64,000 nt of DNA from Methanocorpusculum sp. (GCA_029986255.1 DALTYD010000001.1:44687-108686); one strand, 5' to 3'; counted from the stretch's first letter, positions 45,413-54,616 are shown. The notes: generated by a model not told the origin, from the sequence alone. Translations and numbers: made by a program.

Positions 45413-45651
45413 ATTCATCAATAGAAAAAGTCGTTGTTACAGGTGTTGCCTTCTACGTTCTTCTGATGATTTTTGAGACCATTTGCTATCCGTCTGTTCT
45501 TCTAGAAGCCACGGTTGGTTCCGTTCTCCTAGGGATTCTGGCGAGTGTTTTTCTCTCATCCCGTGAACATGCAATTCATACTGGTGAAATGGTACTTGTT
45601 TGGAGTATGATAATGTTGTTTGTGCTCTATGGAGCATTCTTTTGGTTTTGA
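45409..45651 (+). CDS. Eha hydrogenase small membrane subunit (EhaK/EhaL position)
   Basis: An 80-residue two- to three-helix membrane protein (VVVTGVAFYVLLMIFETICYP, ATVGSVLLGILASVF, LVWSMIMLFVLYGAFFWF). It sits between ehaJ and ehaM where other methanogens have ehaK and ehaL; only one such gene is present here, so I do not assign a letter. Confidence 0.65.
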   Translation: MNSSIEKVVVTGVAFYVLLMIFETICYPSVLLEATVGSVLLGILASVFLSSREHAIHTGEMVLVWSMIMLFVLYGAFFWF

Positions 45652-45659
45652 GTGATAGT

Positions 45660-46016
45660 ATGGATCTAATCTACGAACGAAATCTTCTTCCGCTGAAACT
45701 TACAATTCTCCAAGGAACCCGGCAGGACAGAGCTGTAATCTCCCTTGCTTCACGACTTGGCATTAGCCGCCAACAGATGCGGAAAATCCTCATTCACAGA
45801 TGTGATATGATGACTCTTGAAAACCTCAGTTCTCGCCTCGAAGCAGCCGAGGCAAGTGCCGTGAATGATCGCATTGCCGATGCCCTCTCCCTTCCGCATT
45901 TGACTACTGCCACTGGTCTGTTAAGCATGGAAATGGCAAATGAGTTCCATCTTCGTGGAAACTCTGGAATCCCGATGCCCACACTTATTGCAGAAATTCT
46001 TGAAATGATAGTATGA
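45660..46016 (+). CDS. ehaM: Eha hydrogenase subunit M (DUF1959)
   Basis: A 118-residue soluble helical protein, starting [20 protein letters not shown], with [20 protein letters not shown] and [18 protein letters not shown]. No cofactor motif. Matches the soluble EhaM subunit before the small subunit in gene order. Overlaps ehaN by 4 bases. Confidence 0.8.
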   Translation: MDLIYERNLLPLKLTILQGTRQDRAVISLASRLGISRQQMRKILIHRCDMMTLENLSSRLEAAEASAVNDRIADALSLPHLTTATGLLSMEMANEFHLRGNSGIPMPTLIAEILEMIV

Positions 46017-46477
46017 CTCTCCTGCAAATCCTGAAAAACGCTGTACGTAAACGTTCCATACACGTCTGCTATGTGAACACGGGCTCCTGCAATGGTTGTG
46101 ACATAGAGATTCTTGCTTGTCTCTCTCCCCGATACGACATTGAACAGTATGGAATTTATATCCACAACAATCCTCGTGAGGCTGATGTCCTTCTTGTGAC
46201 TGGTGCCATGTCTGCGCAGTGGACGGATAAACTACCTGTTCTATGGGCCAAAGTTCCAAAACCTAAAGGAGTTGTTACCATTGGAAATTGCCCGATTTCT
46301 GGCTGTGCTTTCAATCGACCAGGTGCACTCATTGATCCTCCGGTCAGCAAATATATTCCGGTAATCATGTCTGTCCCCGGATGTCCTCCTCATCCAACAG
46401 AGATTATTAATGCCATCCTTGGCGTTGCAGATATTTTGTTTGAAAATTATGAAATCAAAACCGAGGATATATTATGA
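46013..46477 (+). CDS. ehaN: Eha hydrogenase small subunit EhaN
   Basis: NuoB-like small subunit, 154 residues, carrying the proximal [4Fe-4S] cluster. Ligands: [12 protein letters not shown] near residue 22, [10 protein letters not shown] near 100, and [14 protein letters not shown] near 125. Starts [19 protein letters not shown]. Overlaps both neighbours by 4 bases. Confidence 0.93.
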   Translation: MTLLQILKNAVRKRSIHVCYVNTGSCNGCDIEILACLSPRYDIEQYGIYIHNNPREADVLLVTGAMSAQWTDKLPVLWAKVPKPKGVVTIGNCPISGCAFNRPGALIDPPVSKYIPVIMSVPGCPPHPTEIINAILGVADILFENYEIKTEDIL

Positions 46478-47559
46478 AAAAAATCGTTGATGTTTCGCTT
46501 CCAATTGGGCCTGTACATCCATGCTTTAAGGAACCAGTCCGCATCAAATGTGAAACGGCCGGAGAACGAGTTATCACAACTGAAGTGGATTTGGGTTATG
46601 TTAAAAAAGGAATTGAAAAGATCATGATTGGCCGTCCATGGCAGGAAACCATCTTCCTTGCTGAGCGCGTATGTGGCATTTGTTCTGTCGTCCACAACAC
46701 GGCTATTGTTGGAGCTCTTGAACAGATCAGTGGCATTGCTGTCCCACCTCGTGCAATGTATCTGCGTATCATCTTAAATGAGCTTGATCGTATGCAGAGT
46801 CATTTACTTGCCAATTATTCCTACTGCTATACCATTGAGCATGAGACACTTGCCATGTATCTTCTAAATCTCCGAGAAACAGTGATGGATGCAATTGAAA
46901 TTATGACTGGTTCTCGCATCATGGCTGCCTATGTTGTGCCTGGTGGTGTCCGTGATGATATCAGTGCTGAGACAGTTGAAAAAATTTTTGGAGCTATCGT
47001 CCATATCGAGTCTGAATTACCAAGATTCGTGCATATGTTTGCAACAGGCAAAATGATTGCCCTTCGTTCGAAGGGTATTGGTATCCTCTCCATTGTTGAT
47101 GCAAAAGAAAGTGGAGTTGTTGGGCCAACCGCTCGGGCCAGTGGTATCCCGTGTGATGCTCGTGAAAAAGATCCGTTGTACGCTAAACTTGGATGGCACA
47201 TGATCACGCGAAGTGATGGTGATAACTTCGCTCGAATTATGCTGAGATTTGATGAATTGTTCCAATCTGCGACGATCATCAAAAATGCCCTTTCCCAACT
47301 CCCAGAAGGACTCATACGGCTAGGTGGTTGTGTTACTGCAGGACGAACTCAATATACCATCGAAGCACCGCGCGGCTATCTTACGTACGATATTGAAGTG
47401 GATGAACATGGTCAGGTGATCTCAGTTGCTATTCAAACCCCATCCATCATGAATGTTGAAGTGGGATCGCACGCAATGCTGAAAAATCTTGTATCCATCT
47501 CAGATGTGACATCAACATTTATCAGTGTGGATCCATGTATCGCCTGTGCGGAGCGCTGA
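46474..47559 (+). CDS. ehaO: Eha hydrogenase large subunit EhaO
   Basis: [NiFe]-binding large subunit, 361 residues. L1 motif [12 protein letters not shown] near residue 69 and L2 motif DPCIACAER at the C-terminus provide the four nickel-iron cysteines. The L2 lies at the very end with no cleaved tail, as in energy-converting group 4 hydrogenases. Both L2 cysteines are Cys, not selenocysteine. Catalyses H2 oxidation coupled to ferredoxin reduction using the ion gradient. Confidence 0.95.
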   Translation: MKKIVDVSLPIGPVHPCFKEPVRIKCETAGERVITTEVDLGYVKKGIEKIMIGRPWQETIFLAERVCGICSVVHNTAIVGALEQISGIAVPPRAMYLRIILNELDRMQSHLLANYSYCYTIEHETLAMYLLNLRETVMDAIEIMTGSRIMAAYVVPGGVRDDISAETVEKIFGAIVHIESELPRFVHMFATGKMIALRSKGIGILSIVDAKESGVVGPTARASGIPCDAREKDPLYAKLGWHMITRSDGDNFARIMLRFDELFQSATIIKNALSQLPEGLIRLGGCVTAGRTQYTIEAPRGYLTYDIEVDEHGQVISVAIQTPSIMNVEVGSHAMLKNLVSISDVTSTFISVDPCIACAER

Positions 47560-47562
47560 ATC

Positions 47563-48168
47563 ATGAGTATTGTCTCTTATCTAAAGGAATTTTTCCGCGT
47601 TTCATGGATCAAAAAATTTTTCTTTGTACAGACCGCTCCACTTCATACATCTGCATACTTCCGTGACTTTCCAGAGGTGACCAATCGCACCTGTACTCAC
47701 TGTCTTGCGTGCCGAATGATCTGCCCTGCCCCCGGTGCGATCACTGTCATCCAACGTGGTGATGGCACGTGGGAACCCCAGATTATTCGAGGACATTGTT
47801 TTCGATGTGGATATTGTGTTGAGATCTGTCCTGAAGAGGTACTCTCCTCCGGTGACATTCTTGCCAAGCGTCATGATCAAAACCTTGCTTTTACTCGAGT
47901 TTGTGATGTTCTGGTCAATCCGAATCTCTGCATGGGTTGTGGTAACTGCTGTACTGCTTGTCCCGTCAATCGTGAAATTGATCCTGACATTGGGGCTGGG
48001 GGAACATCGAGATCAATCAATGTTCTAATGAGGATTGAAAATGGAAAAAACGTCGTTTTGCACAACGATCTCTGCAAAGGATGTAAGATATGTGAGGAAA
48101 CTTGTCCAAATGATGCAGTGCATGTTGTATTGCGTGTGGCGGCTATTCAGATGGAGGATGCCTTGTGA
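47563..48168 (+). CDS. polyferredoxin with four [4Fe-4S] motifs (EhaP-like)
   Basis: A 201-residue protein with four CxxCxxCxxxCP motifs: CTHCLACRMICP, CFRCGYCVEICP, CMGCGNCCTACP and CKGCKICEETCP. It has no signal peptide. Placed 3 bases after ehaO and overlapping fwdA by 4 bases, so it bridges the hydrogenase and formylmethanofuran dehydrogenase genes. It could be EhaP or function like FwdF/FwdG; sequence alone does not decide. Confidence 0.85.
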   Translation: MSIVSYLKEFFRVSWIKKFFFVQTAPLHTSAYFRDFPEVTNRTCTHCLACRMICPAPGAITVIQRGDGTWEPQIIRGHCFRCGYCVEICPEEVLSSGDILAKRHDQNLAFTRVCDVLVNPNLCMGCGNCCTACPVNREIDPDIGAGGTSRSINVLMRIENGKNVVLHNDLCKGCKICEETCPNDAVHVVLRVAAIQMEDAL

Positions 48169-49868
48169 CTGACTACTTCTTGAAAAATGCCTGTGTTATC
48201 GATCCAGCAAATCATATTTTTCAAGAAATAATGGATATTTTTATTATAAATGGAAAAATTTCTGAAAAACAACCCAGTTCTCCCAAGATCATTGACTGTG
48301 GTGGGATGCTGGTGATGCCAGGTGGCATAGACTCTCACACTCATATCTGTGGAACGAAGGTGAACTTTGGTAGATACATGAGTCCAGAGGATATGCGTGC
48401 TGGTCGTGTCCCTCGTGGTCGTGGTATGCGTACTGTCTCAGGATACAGCATCCCTACAACCTATGGCAATAGCTATCGATATGCGTTGATGGGATACACA
48501 ACCCTGACTGAGGGAGCAATGGCCTCTCTTGAAGCTCGCCACACGCATGAGGAGTTTCGACACACACCCTTGCAGGATGGTCTTATCCTGACATTGTTCG
48601 ACGGTGATTGGGGTGTAATGCGTGCTATTGCAGCAGGAGACATTAATCGTGCTGCAGCTCTTATTGCATGGAGGTTGAATGCCGTCAAAGGTTATGGAGT
48701 GAAACTAACCAATCCTTTAGGTGCCGAGATGTGGAGTTGGGGCAAAAATGTGGACTGTATCCGAAAACCTATCCCCTACTTTGAGTTGAGCCCATCTGAG
48801 TACATCGAAGGGGTCATTAAAGCCAATGAAATCCTTGGTCTTCCTCATTCGGTACATCTGCATTGTAACAATCTTGGTAAACCCGGAAATTATACCTGCA
48901 CGCTTGGTACAATGGGTTTAATCCCTGATCTGAACAAGAAACGGCAGACTGCCTATCTCACCCATGCTCAGTTCCACTCCTATGGTGGTTCAGGATGGAG
49001 TGATTTTTGTTCTCGAGCGGAACCTGTGGCTACAATGGTGAATTTGCGTTCCCAAATTACTATTGACATGGGACAGGTGATGTTTGGCCGAACCACCACA
49101 ATGACTGCTGATGGTCCAATGGAGTTCAATCTCTATCGTCTGCATCAGGACAAATGGAGCAATCATGATGTCGAACTTGAGACGGCATCTGGTGTAATTC
49201 CCGTAATGTATCGCCGCAAGAACCTAGTCAATAGTATTATGTGGGCAATAGGTCTTGAGCTAGCTTTGTTGGTGAAGAGTCCCTGGCAATGTTTGCTCAC
49301 AACAGACAATCCAAACGGTGCACCGTTTGTGAAGTATCCTGAAATTATTGGTCTTTTAATGAGTTATGAGTACCGCGAGAAAGAGTTTTCCACCGTGCAT
49401 GCTGGTACTGCAAAGCGCGTGGTGCTTCCTGCCCTCGATCGAGAACTCACACTTGATGAAATTGCGGTGATGACTCGTGCCGGCCAGGCTCGTGCACTTG
49501 GTCTTCTTGATCATGGTAAAGGCCATCTTGGTATTGGTGCTGATGCGGACATTGCTGTTTATCCCCTTTTCCCAGACAAACTTGATCCTGCCAAGCAGTA
49601 TGCTGAAGTCATCCGTGGTTTTGCCCAGACAAAGTACACCTTCAAGAGAGGGGTCATGATCTCTCGCGACGATGAGATTTTGGCAGACAATCAGAACAGA
49701 ATGTTCTGGTGTAGCCCAAAGGTTCCCAAGGTCTACGACATGGATAAGGATCCCGAGTTAATCCGCACTTTTGAGCAGTTCTATTCAATTCGCAAAGAGA
49801 ATTATCCTGTTGATGAGAACTATTACCTACCCCGTAGTGTAAAAATTGAGACGGAGACGATGTTATGA
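48165..49868 (+). CDS. fwdA: formylmethanofuran dehydrogenase subunit A
   Basis: Amidohydrolase subunit that condenses formate with methanofuran inside the Fwd complex; 567 residues. Metal site: GGIDSHTHICGTKVNFGRYM (HxH), the carbamylated Lys in YGVKLTNPLGAEMW, VHLHCNNLGKPGNY, LTHAQFHSYGG, and the catalytic Asp in LTTDNPNGAPF. Overlaps the polyferredoxin and fwdC by 4 bases, so it is translated from the eha transcript. The residue after the catalytic Asp is Asn; I recall His in other FwdA sequences. Confidence 0.95.
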   Translation: MTDYFLKNACVIDPANHIFQEIMDIFIINGKISEKQPSSPKIIDCGGMLVMPGGIDSHTHICGTKVNFGRYMSPEDMRAGRVPRGRGMRTVSGYSIPTTYGNSYRYALMGYTTLTEGAMASLEARHTHEEFRHTPLQDGLILTLFDGDWGVMRAIAAGDINRAAALIAWRLNAVKGYGVKLTNPLGAEMWSWGKNVDCIRKPIPYFELSPSEYIEGVIKANEILGLPHSVHLHCNNLGKPGNYTCTLGTMGLIPDLNKKRQTAYLTHAQFHSYGGSGWSDFCSRAEPVATMVNLRSQITIDMGQVMFGRTTTMTADGPMEFNLYRLHQDKWSNHDVELETASGVIPVMYRRKNLVNSIMWAIGLELALLVKSPWQCLLTTDNPNGAPFVKYPEIIGLLMSYEYREKEFSTVHAGTAKRVVLPALDRELTLDEIAVMTRAGQARALGLLDHGKGHLGIGADADIAVYPLFPDKLDPAKQYAEVIRGFAQTKYTFKRGVMISRDDEILADNQNRMFWCSPKVPKVYDMDKDPELIRTFEQFYSIRKENYPVDENYYLPRSVKIETETML

Positions 49869-50635
49869 GACGAATTACTTTGATTATGCGCGATTCTGTG
49901 GATTCATATCTACCTATTGAGGCTGAGGTGATTACACCAGAAACACTCTGCAGGACGACACGTGTTAATGTCTATGTTGGTAACCAGAAGATGCAATTGT
50001 CTGATGTTTTTGATATCCGTGTGGATGGAGAGGCCGCAGGACCTAGTGCAACAGAAATAGTGCTCGTCGGTGATACATCTCGTGTAAAGCGGGTCGGAGA
50101 ATATATGACTGATGGTCGAATCATTGTGAATGGTGACATTGGGATGCATTGCGGTGATTTTATGACGGGTGGTACAATCGAGATCATGGGCAATGCAGGC
50201 GATTGGCTGGGTCGTGAAATGGTTGGTGGCCAAATTATCTGCCATGGTAATGCGGGAAACTATTGTGGTTCTGGTTATCGTGGTGGTCGAAAAGGTGTTC
50301 GGGGTGGTGAGATTTTGATTGAGGGTAGTGTCGGTGACTATTGTGGTGAATGCCTCTTTGGGGGCGTTATCCGAGTAATGGGCAATGCTGGTTTGCATGC
50401 GGGTACCAACATGAAAGGTGGTAAACTTATCATAGAAGGAGACGCAGTACTTCCGTGCGGAGATATGTTTGGAGGTGAGTGTACGATTTTCGGGCATGTG
50501 GATGACTTTATGCCGACGTTTTCTAAGACAGGCAAAATTGTGGAAAACGGTCGTGAACTCACTGTTTTTAGTGGAGATCTTGCGCATCGAAATGGTAAAG
50601 GTATTCTTCGTGTTGGTTCTTATACACGAATATAA
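49865..50635 (+). CDS. fwdC: formylmethanofuran dehydrogenase subunit C
   Basis: A 256-residue structural subunit with the right-handed beta-helix of glutamate synthase alpha C-terminus type. Repeats of GGxIxxxGNAGxxxGxxMxGG are clear (for example GDIGMHCGDFMTGG, GNAGDWLGREMVGG, GNAGLHAGTNMKGG). Last gene of the eha-fwd operon; the ATG overlaps the fwdA stop. Confidence 0.95.
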   Translation: MRRITLIMRDSVDSYLPIEAEVITPETLCRTTRVNVYVGNQKMQLSDVFDIRVDGEAAGPSATEIVLVGDTSRVKRVGEYMTDGRIIVNGDIGMHCGDFMTGGTIEIMGNAGDWLGREMVGGQIICHGNAGNYCGSGYRGGRKGVRGGEILIEGSVGDYCGECLFGGVIRVMGNAGLHAGTNMKGGKLIIEGDAVLPCGDMFGGECTIFGHVDDFMPTFSKTGKIVENGRELTVFSGDLAHRNGKGILRVGSYTRI

Positions 50636-50768
50636 TATCATTTTTGTAGATTATATTCTTCTCATTGCGTGAGTTCTGTTATTTTTATATTTCTGGTTTG
50701 TAAATTTGAGAGTACAATTATGTCTGGTAAACTATCCTTATAGGATATGCCTGTAATATTATTAATCC

Positions 50769-51491
50769 ATGAAAATGTATTGGTCCGGTACTCTCCCAGA
50801 ACCAAGAGTCCGAACGCTTTCTGAGATGGCAAACGTGTTTGCTCGCCCATTGTTTGCCAATCCTCAGACTCCTCTCTACTATATGTACCGCGATCTTTGG
50901 AAAACGTATGATGATCGTACTTGGCTAAAGCGTCATCACCTCCGCTATGATATAACTGTAATCCCTCCATGTGTTTTCAATGGTGAGTACACCAAGACGA
51001 AAGGCCACTATCACCCAAAGAATTCTGCGGGAATATCATATCCTGAGATGTATGAGGTTTTATCAGGTTTTGCGTATTATCTACTTCAACACCATGATCA
51101 CACGAAGGTGCTTTTGTTACCTGCTCACAAAGGAGATACTGTACTGATTCCTCCAGGATATGGTCATGTGACAATTAATCCTGGAAATGAGGTACTAGTT
51201 ATGGCAAATCTTGTTTCAACAGATTTTGACAGTGAGTATAGGGAGATTGAAGAGATGCAGGGTGCTGCTTACTACTATATGAAAAGGGAGGGATGGCTTG
51301 CAAACCCACATTATGGTAACCCGATCACGATACATGAAATGCTACCATTGCCACTACCGGAGCTAGGTCTTGAAGTAGGGGCAAGTATATATGATCTTAT
51401 TGGTTCTGGAGACAAACTTGACATATTGAATCGACCAGAAGATTATATCGATGTTCTTGAAAAATATTCATCTCTAAAACGACATATATAA
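50769..51491 (+). CDS. pgiA: glucose-6-phosphate isomerase, cupin type
   Basis: Archaeal metal-dependent cupin-type phosphoglucose isomerase, 240 residues. Metal-binding cupin motif 1: TKTKGHYHPKN and PEMYEVLSG (HxH and E); motif 2: PPGYGHVTIN (H). It starts MKMYWSGTLPEP and ends with a lysine-rich tail. Acts in gluconeogenesis/glycogen metabolism. Monocistronic, 133 bases after fwdC. Confidence 0.92.
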   Translation: MKMYWSGTLPEPRVRTLSEMANVFARPLFANPQTPLYYMYRDLWKTYDDRTWLKRHHLRYDITVIPPCVFNGEYTKTKGHYHPKNSAGISYPEMYEVLSGFAYYLLQHHDHTKVLLLPAHKGDTVLIPPGYGHVTINPGNEVLVMANLVSTDFDSEYREIEEMQGAAYYYMKREGWLANPHYGNPITIHEMLPLPLPELGLEVGASIYDLIGSGDKLDILNRPEDYIDVLEKYSSLKRHI

Positions 51492-51791
51492 TTAATTCTC
51501 GTGTTATGTGTGCTTTTTGAATTGAGTAATGAGTTTTCCCTTAGGTGATATTTTTTCCACTTTTCGTACAAAATTTGTACTGCAATTTTCTGTATGGTCA
51601 ATTCGCATAGTTAGAATTCCTATCCTGTATCCTATTCGGTGATGTTCCTCTTATTATCAGTTTGAAGAATAAGTATTATTGTTTAACATTTTATTCAGGT
51701 GCCATACTCTGATATCCAAGATGTGATATGGTTTGAGAACCGAATAATTCACTGATCATTTGTGTTATCTCACCAGGTAAAAATACCGCCG

Positions 51792-52421
51792 ATGCTTACT
51801 GACATCATTGTCTGTGGTATTGCCTCTCTTGATAAAGTGCTGTTTGTTCAGATAGGGCCCTGTCCATACTGTGGTGGATCTGCTGCACCCTACGACACAA
51901 AGGAGAAGATTTATGCAACGCTTCATACCTCGAATGGAGAAGAAAAGATTAGTGTGTTCGTGCGACGGTATCATTGTCGCAGCTGTGGCCGACTGCTGTA
52001 TGCAGATGAACCATTTTATCCGAGAACTCGGATTGGTTCTGCAATTGTGGATCTTGCAATTTCTCTATCTCTTGTCAATACTTTTTCCCATGCAGCAGAG
52101 ATTATTAATGCAATGGGTATTGGTATAGATCGTGGTTCTGTGAGAAAGTATGCTCTCTCTGATATGCCAGTTCCCAAAATTAACTTTTTTTATGGTTTTC
52201 CTCTACCGTTTTCACTTTTCACTATCATCGGTCGGCCAATTGGACTCAAGTCTGGTGCCACAGTTGGGACAGAAATTCTCGCTGCCTCGGGTTTCCCATC
52301 CGCATACAGGGCACCGTTGGATGGGAGCGGGACGTCGCGTTCCCGCCAAGAACAACGGAAAGAGCAGAAACAAACAGAACAATGGAATATCAAAAAACCA
52401 ACAGGTCGCAGTAAACAATAG
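51792..52421 (+). CDS. transposase-like zinc-ribbon protein, possibly truncated or extended
   Basis: About 209 residues from ATG 51792 (a GTG at 51762 is also open). The first 130 residues have a zinc ribbon (CPYCGG and YHCRSCGR, about 35 residues apart), then PFYPRTRIGSAIVDLAISLS and an HTH-like AAEIINAMGIGIDRGSVRKY. This is the layout of the N-terminus of ISL3/IS1595-type transposases, without a catalytic domain. After about residue 135 the frame runs antisense to the real zinc-ribbon gene at 52212-52460 and is probably non-native tail. Likely a relic. Confidence 0.5.
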   Translation: MLTDIIVCGIASLDKVLFVQIGPCPYCGGSAAPYDTKEKIYATLHTSNGEEKISVFVRRYHCRSCGRLLYADEPFYPRTRIGSAIVDLAISLSLVNTFSHAAEIINAMGIGIDRGSVRKYALSDMPVPKINFFYGFPLPFSLFTIIGRPIGLKSGATVGTEILAASGFPSAYRAPLDGSGTSRSRQEQRKEQKQTEQWNIKKPTGRSKQ

Positions 52422-52460
52422 TGAACCTGCAAATAAGGCCATCGCCCACGAACTGTTCAT
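52212..52460 (-). CDS. small membrane zinc-ribbon protein
   Basis: An 82-residue protein: two hydrophobic segments at the N-terminus (WAMALFAGSLLFTATCWFF and IPLFCLFLLFPLFLAG) followed by a zinc ribbon CPVCGWETRGSENFCPNCGTRL. Its ATG overlaps the mfnF stop (ATGA at 52457-52460), so it is the last gene of the mfnD-mfnF operon. Function unknown. Overlaps a plus-strand ORF by 210 bases; I trust this strand more. Confidence 0.8.
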   Translation of the reverse strand: MNSSWAMALFAGSLLFTATCWFFDIPLFCLFLLFPLFLAGTRRPAPIQRCPVCGWETRGSENFCPNCGTRLESNWPTDDSEK

Positions 52461-53380
52461 TGCACACGAAACTCTGCAAGTTCTTTTACTGCGAACGCTG
52501 GCAGAGCCTTGGCAGGGATTTTATCTATCGCAGTAAGATCTGTTCCATTGACAATCGGAGCAAATACTGCTGCTCCAATTCCTCCGACAAGTATTTCACT
52601 TGGGGAGGTATCTCTAGCAATTTTTTTAACGGCATCACAAATAAGTGTCCTCTGAGCATCCCAGAATGTCTGAGCAATGGCTACTGCCCCTGTCTCACCT
52701 ATCTCTTCTAGGTCCGCACAGACGGTTCGTGCAAGGCGTCGAAGGCATGCCTCTCGGCTGATCTCTTTTCCATCTGGAGTTGCGGTAATATACTCTGACT
52801 TAGTGATATGGTTGAGAACATAATGCACATCTCCGCTGCAGGCAAAGTATTCTGTGGAGAATGGTGTTTCCACACCATCAATAACTACAGAATTTGCTAA
52901 TGTGGCAACCGGTGTCCGAAGCATGCCTGTATACACAAGATATCCTCGCTGTAGGCGGAGTGTGTCAGTTAATCCACGCAACTCTTCAACTTTTGTGAAC
53001 GGGGCAATGTCTACAGTTGTACTGCCTATGTCAATCATCATTCCATCTGGACATATTTTGCGCAGATAATCTACAGAGGCGAGCCAGTTTGCCGCGGCGA
53101 GTTCAGGGCATGCCATCTCGTGGAATTTTCCGTCAGTTCCGTAGAATATGGCATTGGGAAAATTCTGTTTCACGATGTGGACAATGTAAGTAATTCCTTC
53201 ACTTTTGTTGATAAATCTATCTGCGAGTTCGCCGCTCATAACGACTGCAGCATCTCTCTCTTGATATTTTGCGAGTATTTTGGAAAGATTTGATTCACGC
53301 CATAGTGGACAGTAGTGTATGTGTGCTCCGTCCTTGTCCACTACTTTGAGGTTTGCTCCCCCAACGTCTATACCAATCAT
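52457..53380 (-). CDS. mfnF: methanofuran biosynthesis protein MfnF (H4MPT-linked C1 pathway family)
   Basis: ASKHA-fold enzyme (TIGR03123 group) that condenses the phenoxy-tyramine-glutamate unit with the furan in methanofuran synthesis. 307 residues: MIGIDVGGANLKVV at the start, VVMSGELADRF, GMMIDIGSTTVDIAP near residue 124, GVETPFSTEYFACSGDVHYVL and LVGGIGAAVFAP at the end. Overlaps mfnD and the zinc-ribbon gene by 4 bases each. Confidence 0.92.
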   Translation of the reverse strand: MIGIDVGGANLKVVDKDGAHIHYCPLWRESNLSKILAKYQERDAAVVMSGELADRFINKSEGITYIVHIVKQNFPNAIFYGTDGKFHEMACPELAAANWLASVDYLRKICPDGMMIDIGSTTVDIAPFTKVEELRGLTDTLRLQRGYLVYTGMLRTPVATLANSVVIDGVETPFSTEYFACSGDVHYVLNHITKSEYITATPDGKEISREACLRRLARTVCADLEEIGETGAVAIAQTFWDAQRTLICDAVKKIARDTSPSEILVGGIGAAVFAPIVNGTDLTAIDKIPAKALPAFAVKELAEFRVQ

Positions 53381-54282
53381 GAATAAATAACTCCTCCTCT
53401 TTCATCGAATATTGCTGTTTTTCCATTATAGTGGATCTCTTCCGGGGGAAGACCTATGGTTGCTTTGAGAAGAACATCTGCAATCTCTTCTTTAATAACA
53501 CCCTGTATTCCTATTAGGCTCATTGTTGGGCGAGGATTGACGTCAACTACCCAGATCTTCTCTCCGACGACTATATCTATGCCGACGTACCCCTGGCATC
53601 CAAGTCGTTCGATAGTTTTTTTGGCTACCTCAATGATTTCTTCTTCGTGCTCTGGATGTGCAGGTGTTTCTCCTCCGTGATAGGTGAAGGTACCATCATC
53701 TCCAATCACAACATTTTGGCGATTAATAGCCAAAAAGACTGGTGGGAGCCCACTGTAATATCCACAGGCTTCTCCGTTTAATCGACTCCCGATAAGGCTG
53801 ACGCTGTAATGTTCCCCTTCAAGATACTCAACAGCCATTTCATCTTTGCTGGGGACTTCATCGCTCTTTGCTAGGCGGATGTTTATGGATCCTGCACCTT
53901 TAATCGGTTTTATGACACGTTTACCTGCATAATCGGGATGGACCTCTTGTGGAACGTTGATGCCAATTTCCTCAAGAATTTTTGCAGTTAAGCGTTTGTT
54001 TGCACAGACAGCAATTGATGTGCTGTCAGAACCGATGTTGTGTGTTGCAAGTTCCAGTGTATGGGTGAATTTTGAAAGCAAGATATCTGGAGCAATGACA
54101 AGTCCATAGTCACACTGTGGTGCAAGTCTTGTGATCTCTGTGTTGAAATCGCCAGATCCAGTTAAAATCACAGTATAACCCAGGCGTTCAAAGCTTTTTT
54201 GGAGTACTGACACCATAGCTTTTCCTTCTTGGGCAAGAGATGGATCACGACTTGCTGTATATTCAGCGAGGAGTATTTTCAT
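53377..54282 (-). CDS. mfnD: tyramine--L-glutamate ligase MfnD
   Basis: ATP-grasp ligase joining glutamate to tyramine in methanofuran synthesis, 301 residues. ATP-grasp features: a GKRVIKPIKGAGSINIRL phosphate-binding loop, AVEYLEGEHYSVSLIG, and GYVGIDIVVGEKIWVVDVNPRPTMS (metal/ATP Asp-Glu-Asn). N-terminus MKILLAEYTASRDPSLAQEG is family-like. First gene of the mfn operon, downstream of tRNA-Gln on the same strand. Confidence 0.92.
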   Translation of the reverse strand: MKILLAEYTASRDPSLAQEGKAMVSVLQKSFERLGYTVILTGSGDFNTEITRLAPQCDYGLVIAPDILLSKFTHTLELATHNIGSDSTSIAVCANKRLTAKILEEIGINVPQEVHPDYAGKRVIKPIKGAGSINIRLAKSDEVPSKDEMAVEYLEGEHYSVSLIGSRLNGEACGYYSGLPPVFLAINRQNVVIGDDGTFTYHGGETPAHPEHEEEIIEVAKKTIERLGCQGYVGIDIVVGEKIWVVDVNPRPTMSLIGIQGVIKEEIADVLLKATIGLPPEEIHYNGKTAIFDERGGVIYS

Positions 54283-54345
54283 ACATTTATTATTTGAGAA
54301 AGAAATTACATCAGGTTACCGATTATGGTTGAAAAAAATATTTGA

Positions 54346-54418
54346 TACTCTCGGGCGGGTTCGAACCGCCGTCTCCAGCTCCAAAGGCTGGAATGATTGA
54401 CCGCTACACTACGAGAGT
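54346..54418 (-). tRNA. tRNA-Gln (anticodon TTG)
   Basis: Minus-strand cloverleaf of 73 bases: acceptor ACTCTCG/CGAGAGT, anticodon stem CCAGC/GCTGG with loop CTTTGGA (anticodon TTG, reads CAA), T arm GGCGGTTCGAACCCGCC. Discriminator A; CCA not encoded. Lies 63 bases before mfnD on the same strand. Confidence 0.95.
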
Positions 54419-54519
54419 CCTAAAACTTACTCGTTACATTATTTGTTTTTTTGGTTTATATCGGTTGTTAATTTGCGGTCGTTTTTTATGTTGGAAGGGG
54501 CTATGTAATATGGTAGTTT

Positions 54520-54604
54520 GCGAGAGTAGCCAAGCCTGGCCAACGGCGCCAGACTTAAGATCTGGTCTATAAGTAGTTCATGGGTTCGAATCCCACCTCT
54601 CGCA
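54520..54604 (+). tRNA. tRNA-Leu (anticodon TAA)
   Basis: Plus-strand class II tRNA of 85 bases: acceptor GCGAGAG/CTCTCGC, D arm AGCCAAGCCTGGCCAACGGC, anticodon stem CCAGA/TCTGG with loop CTTAAGA (anticodon TAA, reads TTA), long variable arm around TATAAGTAGTTCA and T arm GGGTTCGAATCCC. CCA not encoded. Confidence 0.95.
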
Positions 54605-54616
54605 TTGAATTTTTCT

